Source: Mesomycoplasma neurolyticum | GTDB taxonomy: Bacteria; Bacillota_I; Bacilli_A; Mycoplasmatales; Metamycoplasmataceae | Reading direction: 5' to 3' | DNA length: 64,000 nucleotides | NCBI RefSeq assembly: GCF_900660485.1 | Contig: NZ_LR214951.1 | Location: 1 to 64,000 of the forward strand | Shown: positions 21,734 to 30,939 of the stretch, in pieces | Layout: each line of letters starts with the position of its first letter | Position numbering within the stretch: the first letter of the stretch is position 1 | Program-made: the position numbers and the translations under genes | Notes under the pieces: generated by a model | Databases searched by the model: none | What the model was told of the DNA's origin: nothing | Seen by the model: the letters and a program-made list of their open reading frames with translations, nothing else

Positions 21734-21821
21734 TGGTGCTCGAAACTGGACTTGAACCAGCACAGTATTGCTACCGAGGGATTTTAAGTCCCTTGCGTCT
21801 ACCAATTTCGCCATTCGAGCA
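21734..21821 (-). tRNA. tRNA-Leu (anticodon UAA)
   Basis: Class II tRNA, 88 nt with CCA encoded (21734-21736). Acceptor TGCTCGA/TCGAGCA, anticodon loop CTTAAAA within AGGGA/TCCCT, a long variable arm, and T-arm GGTTCAAGTCC. First gene of a two-tRNA minus-strand unit. Confidence 0.95.
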
Positions 21822-21834
21822 ATAGCGCTTACTT

Positions 21835-21840
21835 ATTATA
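21835..21840 (-). promoter_or_regulatory. -10 box of the tRNA-Leu/tRNA-Lys unit
   Basis: TATAAT on the minus strand (21840 to 21835), 13 bases before the tRNA-Leu 5' end. Confidence 0.6.
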
Positions 21841-21918
21841 ACAAAAAAACAAAAAAAACAAAATTTTTTAAAATATTTTTTTTGTCAAAAAAAAACATCA
21901 TTAATTTAATTAATAATT

Positions 21919-21924
21919 TATAAT
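21919..21924 (+). promoter_or_regulatory. -10 box of the dUTPase gene; likely leaderless mRNA
   Basis: TATAAT at 21919-21924 is followed by exactly 7 bases and then the ATG at 21932, so transcription should start at or next to the A of ATG. There is no Shine-Dalgarno sequence. Confidence 0.55.
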
Positions 21925-21931
21925 TAATATT

Positions 21932-22420
21932 ATGAATTTTAAAGACATATTTGAATTTCAAAAAAAACTTGATCAAAAGTTTTTAGAAGCAATGAATCAG
22001 AAAAAAAGATTTGATGGATTTCATCTCAAAATTACTTTAGCCATTATTGTAGAGATAGCTGAATTTGCAAACGAAATTCAATCATTTAAATATTGAAAAA
22101 ACAACAAAGAAATTAAGAAAGATAAACTTTTAGAAGAATGAGCTGATATTATACATTTTCTTAGCTCATTAGCAATAGATCAAAAATTAAATTCAGAGAT
22201 AAAAAAAGAAGTTGTAAGTAATGATTTAGATAAGCAATTAAGTGCTCTATTTACAAGTGCTATCAATTTAAAAAATAATGTTAATTCTGAAAATCTTTTA
22301 GATACCTTTCAAAAAACATTAGGATTTTTAGATTTATTAAATATAAAAGAGCAAGAATTGGTTGATGCTTATTTTTTAAAAGCAAAAATAAATTTAAAAA
22401 GAATTGAAACAAAATATTAA
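21932..22420 (+). CDS. Dimeric dUTP diphosphatase (dUTPase_2 family)
   Basis: A 162-residue all-alpha NTP pyrophosphohydrolase that hydrolyses dUTP to dUMP and PPi, preventing uracil incorporation into DNA. The catalytic acidic motifs are visible: ITLAIIVEIAEFANEIQSFKYW (ExxE) and LLEEWADIIHFLSSLAID (ExxD). Length matches the mollicute/firmicute dimeric dUTPases. It carries its own -10 box and has no ribosome site. Monocistronic between divergent tRNAs and tRNA-Arg. A related MazG-like activity is the only alternative. Confidence 0.85.
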
Positions 22421-22446
22421 TTTTATTGTATAATTGTATGAAATGT

Positions 22447-22523
22447 GGTCTCGTAGCTCAGCAGGATAGAGCACAAGCCTTCTAAGCTTGTTGTCAGAGG
22501 TTCGAATCCTCTCGGGATCGCCA
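22447..22523 (+). tRNA. tRNA-Arg (anticodon UCU)
   Basis: Acceptor GGTCTCG/CGGGATC with G-U pairs, D-arm AGCTCAGCAGGATAGAGC, anticodon loop CTTCTAA, T-arm AGAGGTTCGAATCCTCT, CCA encoded at 22521-22523. A TATAAT box at 22429-22434 precedes it. AGA is the main Arg codon here, so this is a key tRNA. Confidence 0.96.
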
Positions 22524-22560
22524 TTTTTTTTGTACTTTTTTTAAAAAAATGAATAAAAAA

Positions 22561-22611
22561 AACACAAAAAGTTTTGAAAAATAGGCTTATTTCATTAAAA
22601 CTTTTTGTGTT
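22561..22611. terminator. Bidirectional terminator between tRNA-Arg and the PTS gene
   Basis: 15-bp perfect inverted repeat AACACAAAAAGTTTT (22561-22575) and its complement (22597-22611) with T-runs on both outer sides. It closes the tRNA-Arg transcript (plus) and the PTS transcript (minus). Confidence 0.8.
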
Positions 22612-22617
22612 TTTAAT

Positions 22618-24375
22618 TTATTTTTTAAAATATAAATCATTAATTTCAGAAGCTAAAATAGCTGCTTTATTTCCAAAAATTGCTTGTGTTGATGTGCCTT
22701 TTTGAATAAAGCCACTAGCTCCTAGTTGTTTAAAAATTGAATTGTTAACTAACTCTGGAGCTTTTACTTCAATTCTTAATCTTGTAGCACATGCAGTTAC
22801 ATTTTTAATGTTATCAATTCCACCATAAGCATTTATTAATTTATTTAAAAAATCATCTTGTTTTTTTAATTCATTATATTTACTTTTAGTTATTAAGGTT
22901 ATTTCATCTTCTGTTCTTCCAGGTGTTTTTCAATCAAATTTTTTAATGAAAAAATAAAATGCAAAAAATGAAATAACAGCAAAAATAAGGGCAAATATAA
23001 TAGCTCAATAAAATTGTGTGCCTTTTTGATATGGCACAATTCCAAAAATAATAAAATCAATAAATCCTCTTGCAAAACCAACACCAATATGAGAACCAGC
23101 AAGTTTCATAAACATATAAGCTAATCCTGATAATGGTACATAAAATATGTAGTAAAACAATGGAGCAACAAATAAAAATGAAAACTCTAATGGTTCTGTA
23201 ATGCCTGTTAAAAATGCAACTAACATTGATGAACCAACTATTGCAGCAACTTTTTTACGATTTTTAGGGTAAGCAGCTAAAATCATAGCTAATCCCAAAC
23301 CTTGTACCGCTCCTAAATATATAGGGTAATCTTGAATAAATCTACCAGCATAAACATTCATATATTTAGCCATTCATTCAAAAACAGGTAAAGAACCTCC
23401 TGTGTTATTATAAGGAAGACGGTTTATTTTAAGGCCATTAACAAAGTTTCAAATGTTATGATCACCTTCAATAGTAGTTTTACCTTCTTTAAAAGCATTT
23501 AAAAATTCTTTAATTTCAGCACTGTCTAAAACTTTTAGTTCACTAGCAACTTTAATAATTTCATTTTTATCTAAATTTCCACCTAGTTTTGTTTGTCATG
23601 CTATTGCAATAACAATATGATGTAAACCCAATGGCATTAAGCTTCTACCTAAAATACCATAAGCTAAACCATCAATTCCACCAGGTGTTTTAGCTGCTCA
23701 CTTTCCTATTGTAGCAATTACCATACCAATTAAAGGTCAAACTAAAAGAAAAGTTAATCCTAAAATTGTTGCAATAGGAATTAATATCATTGGAACAATT
23801 TTAATTCCTGAAAAAAATCCTAAGTAATATGGTAGTTGAATATTACTTCAACGATTCATAACAAAAACAACAATGGCACCAACAATAATTCCACCAAAAA
23901 TTGATGTTTGTAGTGAAGTAATTCCTAACGTTTTACCAACTATATATTTATCGGTATCTTTTTTATAAATATAAAAAATATCTTTAAATTGTTCTTTTTC
24001 AAAAAGTTGTCCTTCTACATCAAATTGTACTTTTTCATAATGAATAAAAACAGATTGAATAGATAGAAAAATTAAATATGCAATCAAAAACATAAATGTT
24101 GAATAAATTCTATTTTTATTTGTAAATGAAACAACTACAGATGCACCAAATAAAACAGGTAAATTAGCAAAAATTATTTCTGACATTCCTTTAAAAAAAT
24201 TTGCAACTTCTTGTCCTGAAGCTGACTTATCATTAGCACCGATTGCTCCCCCAATTCCTAAAAGTAAACCCATAATTGGTAATATAGCAATTGGAAGCAT
24301 AAATGCTTGTGATAATCTAGTTAAAAAAGAACGTGATTTATTTTTAAAATCTAATATTTTAATTTTTTTTAAAAT
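22618..24375 (-). CDS. Glucose-family PTS permease, EIICB
   Basis: About 585 residues. The N-terminal EIIC membrane domain has AFMLPIAILPIMGLLLGIGG, GRSLMPLGLHHIVIAIAWQT and LTGITEPLEFSFLFVAPLFY, all typical of the glucose/N-acetylglucosamine class. The C-terminal EIIB domain has NVTACATRLRVEAPEL with the phospho-Cys at about 531. No EIIA is attached, so a separate EIIA must donate phosphate. The family N-terminus (KKIKILDFKNKSRSFLTRLS) lies upstream of the first ATG (24300), and the frame contains no ATG between the AAAGGTGG ribosome site (24388-24381) and that Met, so translation must begin at a non-ATG codon, ATT at 24375 or 24378 or TTA at 24372. The exact sugar is uncertain (glucose, GlcNAc or maltose). 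Confidence 0.9.
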
Positions 24376-24405
24376 AATACACCACCTTTTTTAAAAAATA
24401 AAATA

Positions 24406-24457
24406 GTTATAACAATGTATAACTAAATTGATTTTATAAAAAAAAAAAAAAAGTCAA
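24406..24457 (-). promoter_or_regulatory. PTS promoter with a homopolymer spacer and operator-like repeat
   Basis: Minus strand: -35 TTGACT (24457-24452), a run of 15 T (24452-24438) and -10 TATAAAAT (24438-24431). The spacer is therefore almost purely homopolymeric, 13 or 15 bases depending on the hexamer chosen. Around the expected start site is GTTATACATTGTTATAAC (24423-24406), in which GTTATA is repeated and GTTATAAC is a perfect palindrome. Slippage in the T-run would change spacing; the repeat may bind a repressor. Both are inference. Confidence 0.55.
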
Positions 24458-24582
24458 TTTTTCAGTAAAAATATTGTATTTTTGTTGAAAAAAACAATAT
24501 TTTTTCATTTTTTTGCATGTTTTAAATTGCTAAAATAATTTATTTTAAAAAAATATTTATATTTTTTTCTAAAGCTTAAATT

Positions 24583-24620
24583 AAAAATACTTTTTACCAA
24601 ATAAGGTAAAAAGTATTTTT
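24583..24620 (-). terminator. Terminator of the uvrA-hprK-lgt-trxB operon
   Basis: 16-bp perfect inverted repeat, AAAAATACTTTTTACC (24583-24598) and its complement (24605-24620), 6-base loop, T-tract on the minus-strand side. It is 43 bases past the trxB stop. Confidence 0.85.
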
Positions 24621-24662
24621 TTATTATATTTTTTTTAGTTAAAAAATTAATTTTAAAATAAA

Positions 24663-25583
24663 TTATTTTTTTCCTAAACGATTGGTTAAAATTTTTCCTG
24701 CAATTGTTCCATCAGCAGTTGCAGTAGCTATCTGTCTTATTTCTTTTAAAACAACATCACCAATTGCATAAATTCCTTTTTCATTTGTTTCTTGGAATTT
24801 ATCTACTTTAATTAAACCATTAGGTTCTAAAATGTTAAGATTTTTTGCAAATTCTGTTGCTGGAACAAAACCTATATATGGAAATAAGGAAGCAATTTTT
24901 AATTCTTTGATTTCTCCATTTATATCAACAATTGCTTTTTCTAAGTTTTCATCACCTTCAAGTTTTAATACTTTAGAATTAAAGTAAACTTTAACATTTT
25001 CTCTTTTCATTAATTCATCTATAAGCATTGGTTCAGCATTAAATTTATCATCACGTACAAAAATGTAAACTTCAGAAGCAATAGAAGCTAAAAATGTTCC
25101 TTCTTCAACAGCTGAATTACCACCACCAATTATGATTGAAGGTTTGTTTTTGTAAAAAGGTCCATCACAAATAACACAATAAGAAACTCCATGATGTTCA
25201 AATTTCAAGATATTTTCTACATCCATTGGTTTTCTTTCGTTCATCCCTGAAGCAATTATTATTGCTTTTGCTTTAATAACTGAATTATCTTCTAAATAAA
25301 CTTCTTTTTCAAATTCGCTAATTGATTTTATTTCTTTAACATTACCATATAAATGTTCAGCACCATAAGCAAGTGCATGCTCATACATTCTTAGTGATAA
25401 TTCACCACCAACTACCATTTTATCACCTGGTCAATTTTCAATTTTAGATTGAGAAACCATTTTACCACCTGGAGCACTTTTTTCGATTAGTGCAACAGAT
25501 AAATTACCCCTTGAAGCATAAACTGCTGCAGCCATTCCAGCAGGACCTGCTCCTATTATTACAACATCATATTTTTTTGCCAT
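24663..25583 (-). CDS. trxB: Thioredoxin reductase
   Basis: A 306-residue NADPH-thioredoxin reductase (low-molecular-weight type) that keeps thioredoxin reduced. FAD-binding KYDVVIIGAGPAGMAAAVYA is at the N-terminus, the redox pair is Cys-Val-Ile-Cys in VSYCVICDGPF, NADPH-binding IIIGGGNSAVEEGTFLA follows, and the C-terminal FAD segment is GIYAIGDVVLKEIRQIATA. ATG at 25583 has AGAGGG 6 bases upstream. Last gene of the operon, 25 bases after lgt. Confidence 0.96.
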
Positions 25584-25608
25584 TTTTCCCTCTTTAATTA
25601 TTTTAATA

Positions 25609-26556
25609 TTAATAAAGTTTTTGATAATAATTTCAATTAATGTTTAGTCATTTTCTTTTTTCACTTTTATATCTAATAACTTTTTCAAGTTTTTTTTCTT
25701 TAAAATTAAATCTATAATTTCCTAAAAACTGATAATAACTTGCAAAAGTAAGACCAAAAATTATATATAAAATTGAAATTACAAAGTAAAATACATAAGA
25801 TTCTTGTCTTAAAAATTCCATTGAACTTCTAACTATTCCATATCAAACAAAATATAAAGCTCCTGTTGTCCCTGGTTTTAATCAGTTGAATAAATTTAAA
25901 ATTCAAACTATTAAAATATAACCAATAATAGATGTTAAAAATTCATAAAAGAACAAAGGAACTCTTAGTGCTCCATCAGTATTAACGCTATCTCTAATAT
26001 ACATATTTTTAACAATAGATTCGCCTAATCACAACACAGTTGAACCATCGCTATCAACTTTACCATAAAGCTCATGATTAGTAAAATTTCCTCATCTTCC
26101 AATTGCTTGACCAATTAAAATGGTTGGTAAAATATAACTCATTGCCTTTCTGTAATCTAACACTTTTCTTTTTGTCATTACATAAATAAGATCACAAGAT
26201 GCAGAAATCATAACCCCCCATTGAACAGAAAGACCTCCATCTCTTGGATTTCATCAGTTATTTTTTAAACTTGCTGCATTGCCAGCGATAATTTGTTCAA
26301 AAATAAATCCTAGTCTTGCACCTATAATTGCAGTTGGCACAGTTATAATGATAAGTCAATATAAGTGCTCTAAACTCAACTTTTCTCTTTTTCAAAAGAA
26401 AAATATCGAAATAATTGAAGCAATAATACCTAAAAATATCATAAAGCTATAAATAGGTATAGCTCCTTTTATTAATCAAAAAGCTTCACCACTTTGAAAT
26501 GGTCTTGCATCTTTTAAAAAAGGTGCTTTAGCTAATAATTCACTACTTAATCCCAT
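25609..26556 (-). CDS. lgt: Prolipoprotein diacylglyceryl transferase
   Basis: A 315-residue membrane enzyme that attaches diacylglycerol to the lipobox Cys of prolipoproteins such as the nucleotidase at 31-33 kb. About seven membrane helices. Conserved motifs: GARLGFIFEQ (Lgt ARxGY-like), GGLSVQWGVM, and the signature IGQAIGRWGNFTNHELYG with the essential Arg and Asn. The C-terminus is a basic cytoplasmic tail of about 40 residues. One base separates it from hprK. The hprK-lgt pairing is a conserved firmicute and mycoplasma arrangement. Confidence 0.95.
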
Positions 26557-26557
26557 G

Positions 26558-27478
26558 TTAGTTTTCTTGTATCCTTTCTTGAATTTTTTTTACAGCATCA
26601 ATGCCATGTTTGGCAGCGATAAAAGTATTTACAGCTGCAACTACTAAATCAGAAACAGTTCTTCCTTTGTTAACAGGAATATTTTTTTTAGGGATATAAC
26701 TATTTAAAATTTCATATTTTAAATAATCATTACCTAAACGATCAAATTCTGTTTTATTTGAGTAGTTTATTAATTCTAATACTAAATCGATTTTTGTTTT
26801 ATAAGAAATTTTAGAAACACCATAAATTTTTCTAATGTCAATTAAACCAATACCTCTTACTTCCAAAATATCTCTTGTTATTTTAGCAGGTTTCCCAATA
26901 AACATATGTCCTAATCTTGAAATTGTGACTGTATCATCACTAACAAAAGTAAAACCTTTTTGAATTAGTTCTAAAACTGTTTCAGATTTTCCCACACCTG
27001 ATTCTCCAATAATTAAAACACCAATACCATTTACAACCACAGCACAACCATGAACATTTACCGAATCAACAAATTGCTCACTTAAGACTGTACCAATATT
27101 AATCATTAAAGTTGATAAGTGTTCTTTACTTTTAACTAGTGGAATTGCAAATTGATTTGAAATAGTAATTAATTCGTTAATTAATCCTTCTGTTGCTTTT
27201 TCAATAAAACCAACAGATAATAATAAAGCGGGAGGCTTCAATTTGAAAATTTTATTTAATATTTTTTTTCTTTTGTTGAATTCTAATGATTCTAGAAAAA
27301 TTGCTTCATCTGTTCCTCAAGCGGCTAAATTAAGAGAAATAGTTTCTTGTGAAAAACCACATCCAAGTAATAAACCTAATCTTTTGATTGAAGGTCTTTT
27401 AATATAACCTTCTGAAAAATCATTTAAAACTTCTAAATTAAAATCCTTAATTATTTCTTTAACACTAATTTTTTTCAT
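26558..27478 (-). CDS. hprK: HPr(Ser) kinase/phosphorylase
   Basis: A 306-residue bifunctional enzyme that phosphorylates and dephosphorylates HPr at Ser46 and so controls PTS activity. The C-terminal kinase domain has Walker A GESGVGKS (158-165), the conserved VNVHGCAVV with catalytic His at about 143, and the HPrK signature ILEVRGIGLIDIRKIYG. The N-terminal domain (about 1-125) is the usual regulatory fold. It overlaps uvrA by 14 bases and lgt follows after 1 base. In M. pneumoniae HprK is active at low ATP; the same may hold here. Confidence 0.95.
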
Positions 27479-30314
27479 TTCTCACCAATATTTTCTTTAG
27501 ATATTGTCCTGTAAAAGAATCGGGATTGCTAGCAATTGCTTCAGGAGTTCCTGTTGCAATAATGCTACCACCATTTTTTCCACCCCCAGGTCCTAAATCT
27601 ATAATATAATCACTAACTTTTATTAATTCAAGATTATGCTCAATAATAATAACACTATCACCATTATCAACTAAATTATTTAAAACATTAAGTAATTTTT
27701 GAACATCATAAATATGTAGTCCTGTAGTAGGCTCATCTAAAACATAAATTGTTTTTCCTGTTGGTTTTTTTTGGAGATATTTTGCTAATTTAACTCTTTG
27801 AGCTTCACCACCAGATAATGTTGTGGCAGATTGACCTAATTTAATATATTCAAGACCCACATCAACTAAAGTTTTAAGTTTTAGTGCAATTTTTGAACGA
27901 TTTTTAAAAAAAGCATAAGCTTGTTCCACAGTCATATTCAAAACATCAGAAATGTTTTTGTTTTTATATTTAATTTCTAAAATTTCAGGTTTATATCTAG
28001 TTCCTTCACAAAAATCACAAATTACATAGACATCTGGTAAAAAGTGCATTTCAATTTTAATTTGCCCATCACCAAAACACTTTTCACATTTTCCATCTGA
28101 AACATTAAAAGAAAATTTACCTTTTAAATAACCTCTAGCTTTAGATTCTTCTAAATTAGCAAAGACATCTCTTATATCATCAAAAACACTTATATATGTA
28201 GCTGGGTTAGAACGTGGTGTTCTACCAATCGGTGATTGAGTTATTTGAATAACTTTATCAACATTAAAAATCCCATCAATAGATTTATGTTTACCAACTC
28301 TAATGTTTTTGTCTAATAGTTTATTTTCAATCGCTTTAACTAAAATTTCATTAATTAAAGTACTTTTTCCAGAACCTGAAACCCCTGTAATAGTTACAAA
28401 TTTATTCAAAGGAATTTTAACATCAATTTTTTTGAGATTGTTTTCTTCAGCACCTCTAATAATTAAAAATTGCCCATTACCACTTCTTCTTTTTTTTGGA
28501 ATTTCAATTTCTTTTTGTTTTGAAAAATATTTTGCTGTTTCACTATTTTCAGCTTTTATTATTTCATCAAATGTACCTTGAGCAACTACTTGACCACCAT
28601 TATCACCTGCATAAGGTCCTATATCAACTATATAATCAGCTTGTATTATTGTATCTTCATCATGTTCTACAACAATCAAAGTGTTACCTATATCAACCAT
28701 TTTTTTAAGTGAGTCAATTAATTTTTGATTATCTTTTTGATGAAGTCCAATAGATGGTTCATCCAAAACATATAAAACACCTGTTAAATTTGAACCAATT
28801 TGAGTAGCCAGTCTTATTCTTTGTGATTCGCCACCGGAAAGTGTTTCAGATTTACGATTCAAAGTTAAGTAATCTAAACCTACATTAATTAAAAAACCAA
28901 GTCGTTGTTTTAATTCGTTTAAAACCATTTTTAAAACTTCTTGTTCAAAATCACTAATTTTTATGTTTTCGATAATATTTAAAATATCACTTATTGCATA
29001 ATTATTTAATTCATAAATATTCAATTCACTAATTTTTACAGCTAATGCATATTCATTTAGTCTTGCACCCTTACATTTTTCACATTTAAATTCAGACATA
29101 AATTTACGGCACCAACTTCTAACTTCCTCACTAGTTGTATCTAGGTATTTTCTTTCTATTTTATCCATAATACCTTCTATTTTCTGAAATTTTGAATAGA
29201 CATTTCCACTATCATTATATAGTTCATATTCTAATTCTTGGTCTGAACCATATTTGATTATATCAATTTCTTTTTTTGAAAGTTGACTAATTGGTTTTGT
29301 TTTTGAAATATTATATACATTTAGTAAAACTTCGAATTCTTGGTATTCAAGTGATTTTTTTCCTTTTGTTTTAGTTATAGGGAAAAATACTATTGCTCCT
29401 TCATTAATTGATAAATTTTTGTTTGTAATTAGAAGATTAAAATCACCTTTAAGCTTTACTCCTATTCCCTTACATTCATTACACATACCAGCTGGTGAGT
29501 TGAATGAAAAAAGTTTTGTTTCAATTTTTGGCATATTAAAATCACCATATTGACATGCTTGGAGTTTTGAAAAATTAATAGTTTTTTGTCCTATAATTTC
29601 AATATTAATTAATCCTTTTGAATATTTAGCAGCAACATCAATTGCTTCTGAAATTCTGCTTCGATTTTCTTCTGTTAGGGTAACTCTATCAACAACAATA
29701 GAAATATTATGCTTTTTGTTTTTTTCTAAATTTATTTCGTCATCTAATGAAATAATTTGATCATCAATTTTTAGCCTTACAAAACCTTCTTTTTTTAATT
29801 TAGCAATTAATAATTGGTGACTACCTTTTTCATTATTAACCAAAGGTGATAAAATTAAAAGCTTTGAATCAATAGGAAATTTATATATAGAATCTAAAAT
29901 ATCTTTTGTTGTTTGACTTGAGATAGCTGTTTTATGTCTAGGGCAAAAAGGTTTACCAGCTTTTGAATATAAAAGTCTTAAATAATCATAAATTTCAGTA
30001 ACTGTTCCAACTGTAGATCTAGGATTATTGTGTGTAGTTTTTTGTTCAATTGCAATAGTTGGTGATAAACCCTCAATTGATAATACATCGGGTTTTTTGG
30101 TTGAGCCTAAAAACTGTCTTGCATAAGAACTTAAAGACTCGACATACCTTCTTTTTCCTTCTTCATAAATTGTATTAAAAGCTAAAGAAGACTTGCCTGA
30201 ACCTGAAACACCTGTAAAAACAATAAATTTATTTTTAGGTATTTCAATATCTATATTTTTTAAGTTATTTTCTTTAGCTCCTTTAATTTTTATAAAATGC
30301 TGCAAATTTTTCAT
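27465..30314 (-). CDS. uvrA: Excinuclease ABC subunit A
   Basis: A 949-residue damage-recognition ATPase of nucleotide excision repair. Two ABC-type modules are present: Walker A GVSGSGKSSL at about 35-44 and GVSGSGKSTL at about 645-654; signatures LSGGESQRIRLA and LSGGEAQRVKLA; and the zinc-binding CxxC pairs CNECKG and CEKCKG plus CEKCFG/CDFCEG in the second module. Full length, no breaks, and notably no TGA-interrupted long frame. First gene of the uvrA-hprK-lgt-trxB unit. UvrB and UvrC are outside the window. Confidence 0.98.
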   Translation of the reverse strand: MKNLQHFIKIKGAKENNLKNIDIEIPKNKFIVFTGVSGSGKSSLAFNTIYEEGKRRYVESLSSYARQFLGSTKKPDVLSIEGLSPTIAIEQKTTHNNPRSTVGTVTEIYDYLRLLYSKAGKPFCPRHKTAISSQTTKDILDSIYKFPIDSKLLILSPLVNNEKGSHQLLIAKLKKEGFVRLKIDDQIISLDDEINLEKNKKHNISIVVDRVTLTEENRSRISEAIDVAAKYSKGLINIEIIGQKTINFSKLQACQYGDFNMPKIETKLFSFNSPAGMCNECKGIGVKLKGDFNLLITNKNLSINEGAIVFFPITKTKGKKSLEYQEFEVLLNVYNISKTKPISQLSKKEIDIIKYGSDQELEYELYNDSGNVYSKFQKIEGIMDKIERKYLDTTSEEVRSWCRKFMSEFKCEKCKGARLNEYALAVKISELNIYELNNYAISDILNIIENIKISDFEQEVLKMVLNELKQRLGFLINVGLDYLTLNRKSETLSGGESQRIRLATQIGSNLTGVLYVLDEPSIGLHQKDNQKLIDSLKKMVDIGNTLIVVEHDEDTIIQADYIVDIGPYAGDNGGQVVAQGTFDEIIKAENSETAKYFSKQKEIEIPKKRRSGNGQFLIIRGAEENNLKKIDVKIPLNKFVTITGVSGSGKSTLINEILVKAIENKLLDKNIRVGKHKSIDGIFNVDKVIQITQSPIGRTPRSNPATYISVFDDIRDVFANLEESKARGYLKGKFSFNVSDGKCEKCFGDGQIKIEMHFLPDVYVICDFCEGTRYKPEILEIKYKNKNISDVLNMTVEQAYAFFKNRSKIALKLKTLVDVGLEYIKLGQSATTLSGGEAQRVKLAKYLQKKPTGKTIYVLDEPTTGLHIYDVQKLLNVLNNLVDNGDSVIIIEHNLELIKVSDYIIDLGPGGGKNGGSIIATGTPEAIASNPDSFTGQYLKKILVRNEKN

Positions 30315-30504
30315 ATTTTTAATTATACAAAATTAATAATTAATTAATTAATAAACAATTTTTATTTATAAATAAAAAAACATTCACAATAAAACTTTGA
30401 CTATAAAAAAAATATTATTTGTTAATTTTAAAAGTATGAATATTTTTTTGAATATTTTTTTAAAAAGTTACTATTTTTTTATTATTTTATAATAAGTATA
30501 CAAG

Positions 30505-30765
30505 TAGGCTTGTACTAAATTCAAACAATTTAGATTCAGCTTCAGCTTTTGAATAATTTTTTTTATATTCTTTTTTTAACTGATCCATAAGTTTTTATTT
30601 TCTTTTTTAATTTTTCAGCTTTTTTTTACATCGCTAGCTTTTACAGCTTTTGCTTGTGCTTTAGTATTATCTATTATTTGCTGCTCAAGTTTTTCCACAT
30701 GCAACAAATGCAAAAGCAGGTAATGCAACTAAAGGTGTTAATAAAAATAATTTTGCTTTTTTCAT
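30505..30765 (-). pseudogene. Frameshifted relic of a small lipoprotein gene
   Basis: It starts with an intact lipoprotein signal peptide, MKKAKLFLLTPLVALPAFAF then VAC-GKT (lipobox Cys), and then runs into TAA after 7 residues. The other two frames continue as Lys/Ala-rich coiled-coil-like sequence (LEQQIIDNTKAQAKAVKASD, then AEKLKKKIKTYGSVKKR), so at least two frameshifts have occurred. Resembles a short surface lipoprotein whose gene is decaying. A poly-A tract (14 A, minus sense, at 30869-30856) lies about 90 bases upstream. 30315-30504 holds nothing recognisable. Confidence 0.6.
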
Positions 30766-30880
30766 ATTTCTTCTTTTCTTTATTATTATATTTTTTTTAA
30801 ATTAACAATATATTGCAAAATAAATGTATACCAAACTATTGCATCAATTTACATCTTTTTTTTTTTTTTGCAAAAAATAA

Positions 30881-30920
30881 AAACTTTATTTAAAAAACGC
30901 ACATTTTTTAAATAAAGTTT
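30881..30920 (-). terminator. Terminator of the 5'-nucleotidase gene
   Basis: 17-bp perfect inverted repeat (30881-30897 with 30904-30920, AAACTTTATTTAAAAAA and complement), 6-base loop CGCACA-type, 20 bases past the stop. A T-rich sequence follows on the minus strand. Confidence 0.8.
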
Positions 30921-30939
30921 GATTTAATAAACTAAATTA

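Noticed and set aside
21480-21814. Two minus-strand open frames across the tRNA genes
   Set aside because: They are translations of tRNA-Lys and tRNA-Leu, whose cloverleaves are complete.
28303-28708. Plus-strand frames inside uvrA
   Set aside because: Shadows of a long, fully conserved minus-strand gene.
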